A DNA stretch of 6,347 bases, from assembly GCA_017881705.1 (NCBI GenBank), contig JADGQP010000098.1, positions 1 to 6,347 of the forward strand. Reading direction: 5' to 3'. Both the position numbers and the translations under genes were made by a program. Position 1 is the first letter of the stretch. Every line of letters starts with the position of its first letter. This stretch comes from Christensenellaceae bacterium. GTDB lineage: Bacteria; Bacillota; Clostridia; Christensenellales; Aristaeellaceae. The notes below the pieces were generated by a model, which did not search any database, had not been told where the DNA came from, and saw only the letters and a program-made list of their open reading frames with translations. Positions 5,243 through 6,347 of this stretch are shown here, piece by piece.

Positions 5243-6118
5243 ATGCAAAGGCAGCTAAAGGTAACATACCATTATAACAGCGGTTTTTCCATTCGGGTGG
5301 GCGGAACGCTGTTGGTGTTCGACTACTGGGAAGGGGAAAAACGCCGTCTTTCCGACGTGGGGCGGCTTAACCAGAGCATCCTGTCGGCGTATGAGCAGGT
5401 GATTGTATTTATCAGCCACGCACACCCGGACCATCTCGACCCTGTGGTATATGAGTGGCGCGACGTGCTGCCGGACATTACCTACGTGGTCAGCTCCGAT
5501 TTGCCCATTGGCAAACGCGGCCGCCGTATCGCGCCGCTTGAGGAAATTACGCTGAGCAAGGATATTTCGGTAAAAGCCTTCGACAGTACCGACCTGGGCG
5601 TGAGCTTTCTGGTATCGGCCTACGGCATGAACATTTTCCACGCGGGCGATTTGAACCTGTGGCATTGGCGGCAGGAAAGCAGCCTGCGGGAGATTGAGGC
5701 GGCCGACGAAGCCTTCCAGGCCGCGTGCGAACCCATCCCTTCGGGCGTGATCGACCTGTGCCTGTTTCCGGTGGACCCCCGCCAGGGTTACCTGTACGAC
5801 GCGGGCGCTAACCAGTTTATCCTGAATAAAAAACCCCGGTTGTTCATTCCCATGCACTGGCAGGACCGTCCCGAGGTAGCGGTGGATTTTGCCCGCCGTG
5901 CCCGCACGGCGCAAACCGAAGTGCTGGCACTGACCCACCCGGGCGAATCGGCCACGGTGAGCTTTGGCGACAATACGCTGGATATTCACATTGTGGAGCC
6001 GCCCAAGGATCTGGGCGACCTGCCCCCCGCGCCCACGCGGCGGCCGGACCCGAACAGCCTGAACGATAACGGAAACGATCCTTTCGCGGACACCGACCTG
6101 CCGGTAGACCTTCAATAA
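5243..6118 (+). CDS. MBL-fold metallohydrolase (beta-lactamase superfamily domain)
   Basis: This is a 291-residue protein. SHAHPDHLDP (58-67) is the HxHxDH metal motif (His59, His61, Asp63, His64). FHAGDLNLWHW (132-142) carries His133 and Asp136, and PMHW (203-206) carries His205, the last metal ligand, so the two-metal site is complete. The fold begins at once (VTYHYNSGFSIRVGG) with no signal peptide, so the enzyme is probably cytoplasmic. The family hydrolyses esters, thioesters, lactones or phosphodiesters; the substrate here is unknown and antibiotic resistance should not be assumed. After the last core strand (about 250) there is a Pro/Asp/Asn-rich acidic tail, 252-291, not needed for the fold. 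The gene stands alone, with a near-consensus promoter 150 bases upstream, possible operator repeats and a perfect terminator, which suggests a regulated and strongly expressed single gene. Confidence 0.92.
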   Translation: MQRQLKVTYHYNSGFSIRVGGTLLVFDYWEGEKRRLSDVGRLNQSILSAYEQVIVFISHAHPDHLDPVVYEWRDVLPDITYVVSSDLPIGKRGRRIAPLEEITLSKDISVKAFDSTDLGVSFLVSAYGMNIFHAGDLNLWHWRQESSLREIEAADEAFQAACEPIPSGVIDLCLFPVDPRQGYLYDAGANQFILNKKPRLFIPMHWQDRPEVAVDFARRARTAQTEVLALTHPGESATVSFGDNTLDIHIVEPPKDLGDLPPAPTRRPDPNSLNDNGNDPFADTDLPVDLQ

Positions 6119-6131
6119 TTCCCGTTAATCC

Positions 6132-6176
6132 AACGCCTTCCGACTCGCCCAAACAGCGTTTCGGAAGGCGTTTTTT
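6132..6176 (+). terminator. Intrinsic terminator of the MBL hydrolase gene
   Basis: A perfect 12-pair stem forms between AACGCCTTCCGA (6132-6143) and TCGGAAGGCGTT (6161-6172) around a 17-base loop, with six Ts at 6171-6176. It begins 13 bases after the stop codon. No T-run lies on the other side, so it is directional. Confidence 0.92.
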
Positions 6177-6265
6177 GAATATTTAAGAAGCCTCGCTAAA
6201 CAATGCAAAACCCCCATCGTCGCCTCATCTTTTTCAGGGTTCTGATGACCTTCGCCTTTCCCCAG

Positions 6266-6329
6266 GGGCCGGTTGGTAGGGGATCACAATCCCCCATCCC
6301 AAAGGGAGCTTTGCTCCCGTTTACCGGCT
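6266..6329. repeat. Branched hairpin element, possible dispersed repeat or structured RNA
   Basis: Two perfect hairpins stand in tandem: GGGGAT/ATCCCC (6279-6284 and 6289-6294, loop CACA) and GGGAGC/GCTCCC (6304-6309 and 6313-6318, loop TTT). Both are enclosed by GCCGGT (6268-6273) pairing with ACCGGC (6323-6328), so the whole could fold as a three-way junction on either strand. A further CCCC-A-GGGG motif lies at 6260-6268. Such compact multi-hairpin units are typical of dispersed extragenic repeats or small mobile remnants, but one copy is not enough to prove that. No T-run follows on either side, so a terminator is unlikely. Confidence 0.4.
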
Positions 6330-6347
6330 GTAAATGCCCGTTTGCAC

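Noticed and set aside
5098..5277. 59-codon frame in the MBL leader as a real gene
   Set aside because: No RBS, overlaps the true gene in another frame, and its ATG lies in the inverted repeat next to the predicted transcript start. Kept only as an observation.
5255..6115. 286-codon open frame on the minus strand opposite the MBL gene
   Set aside because: Arg/Val/Gly-rich shadow of a GC-rich gene; the plus frame has full catalytic motifs, RBS, promoter and terminator.
6196..6345. Minus-strand frame of 49 codons open to the right edge, ending in KVIRTLKKMRRRWGFCIV
   Set aside because: It runs through the hairpin cluster and has no terminator after it; it could be a repeat-derived reading or the tail of an outside gene, but nothing supports it as a gene from this window alone.
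1..6347. CRISPR arrays, tRNA or rRNA genes, insertion sequences, attachment sites, toxin-antitoxin or phage-defence genes
   Set aside because: No regularly spaced repeats, no cloverleaf with tRNA conserved bases, no transposase or integrase motifs and no defence-type domains were seen on either strand.

Overview
The window looks like chromosomal DNA from a GC-rich, low-complexity-linker-using Firmicute, most likely a gut-type Clostridia lineage. This is an inference. It rests on strong GGAGG-type ribosome binding sites, sigma-A type promoters (TTGACA-N17-TATACT at 5057-5085, TGcTATAAT at 1344-1352), short U-tracted intrinsic terminators, Thr/Pro-rich 'TPTPTPSPTPS' envelope linkers, tandem M42 peptidases and a VanY protein with two peptidoglycan-binding domains. 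Nothing here fixes the genus.

Layout from left to right. (1) 1-1266, plus strand: the 3' end of one M42 metallopeptidase followed by a complete second M42 paralogue and a terminator. (2) 1318-2166, plus strand: a self-contained unit with its own promoter, an unrecognised membrane-anchored alanine-rich coiled-coil protein with a Thr-Ala-Pro repeat tail, and its own terminator. (3) 2167-2685: about 0.5 kb without a clean gene. It holds a start-less membrane-protein-like reading frame on plus, a possible frameshifted gene remnant converging on it from minus, and the terminator of the next operon. (4) 4948-2602, minus strand: a two-gene operon encoding a sugar-phosphate-type nucleotidyltransferase (TTG start) and a VanY-type carboxypeptidase, with stop and start only 3 bases apart. 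(5) 4888-5242: a divergent regulatory region with promoters facing both ways and several short palindromes and direct repeats. (6) 5243-6176, plus strand: an MBL-fold metallohydrolase with a long leader, an acidic proline-rich tail and a perfect 12-bp terminator. (7) 6196-6347: no supported gene, but a dense group of hairpins that could fold as one branched structure and may be a dispersed repeat.

Functional picture. The M42 pair would degrade peptides in the cytoplasm. The coiled-coil protein and VanY are both predicted to be anchored by one N-terminal helix and to extend out of the membrane through Thr/Pro linkers, so both are probably cell-envelope factors. The nucleotidyltransferase next to VanY suggests, by context only, activated-sugar supply for envelope polymers. 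The MBL hydrolase is a separate unit with unknown substrate. I did not find an unmistakable new multi-gene system. The best candidates for something undescribed are the coiled-coil protein, the operator-like architecture of the 5010-5101 region and the branched hairpin element near the right edge.
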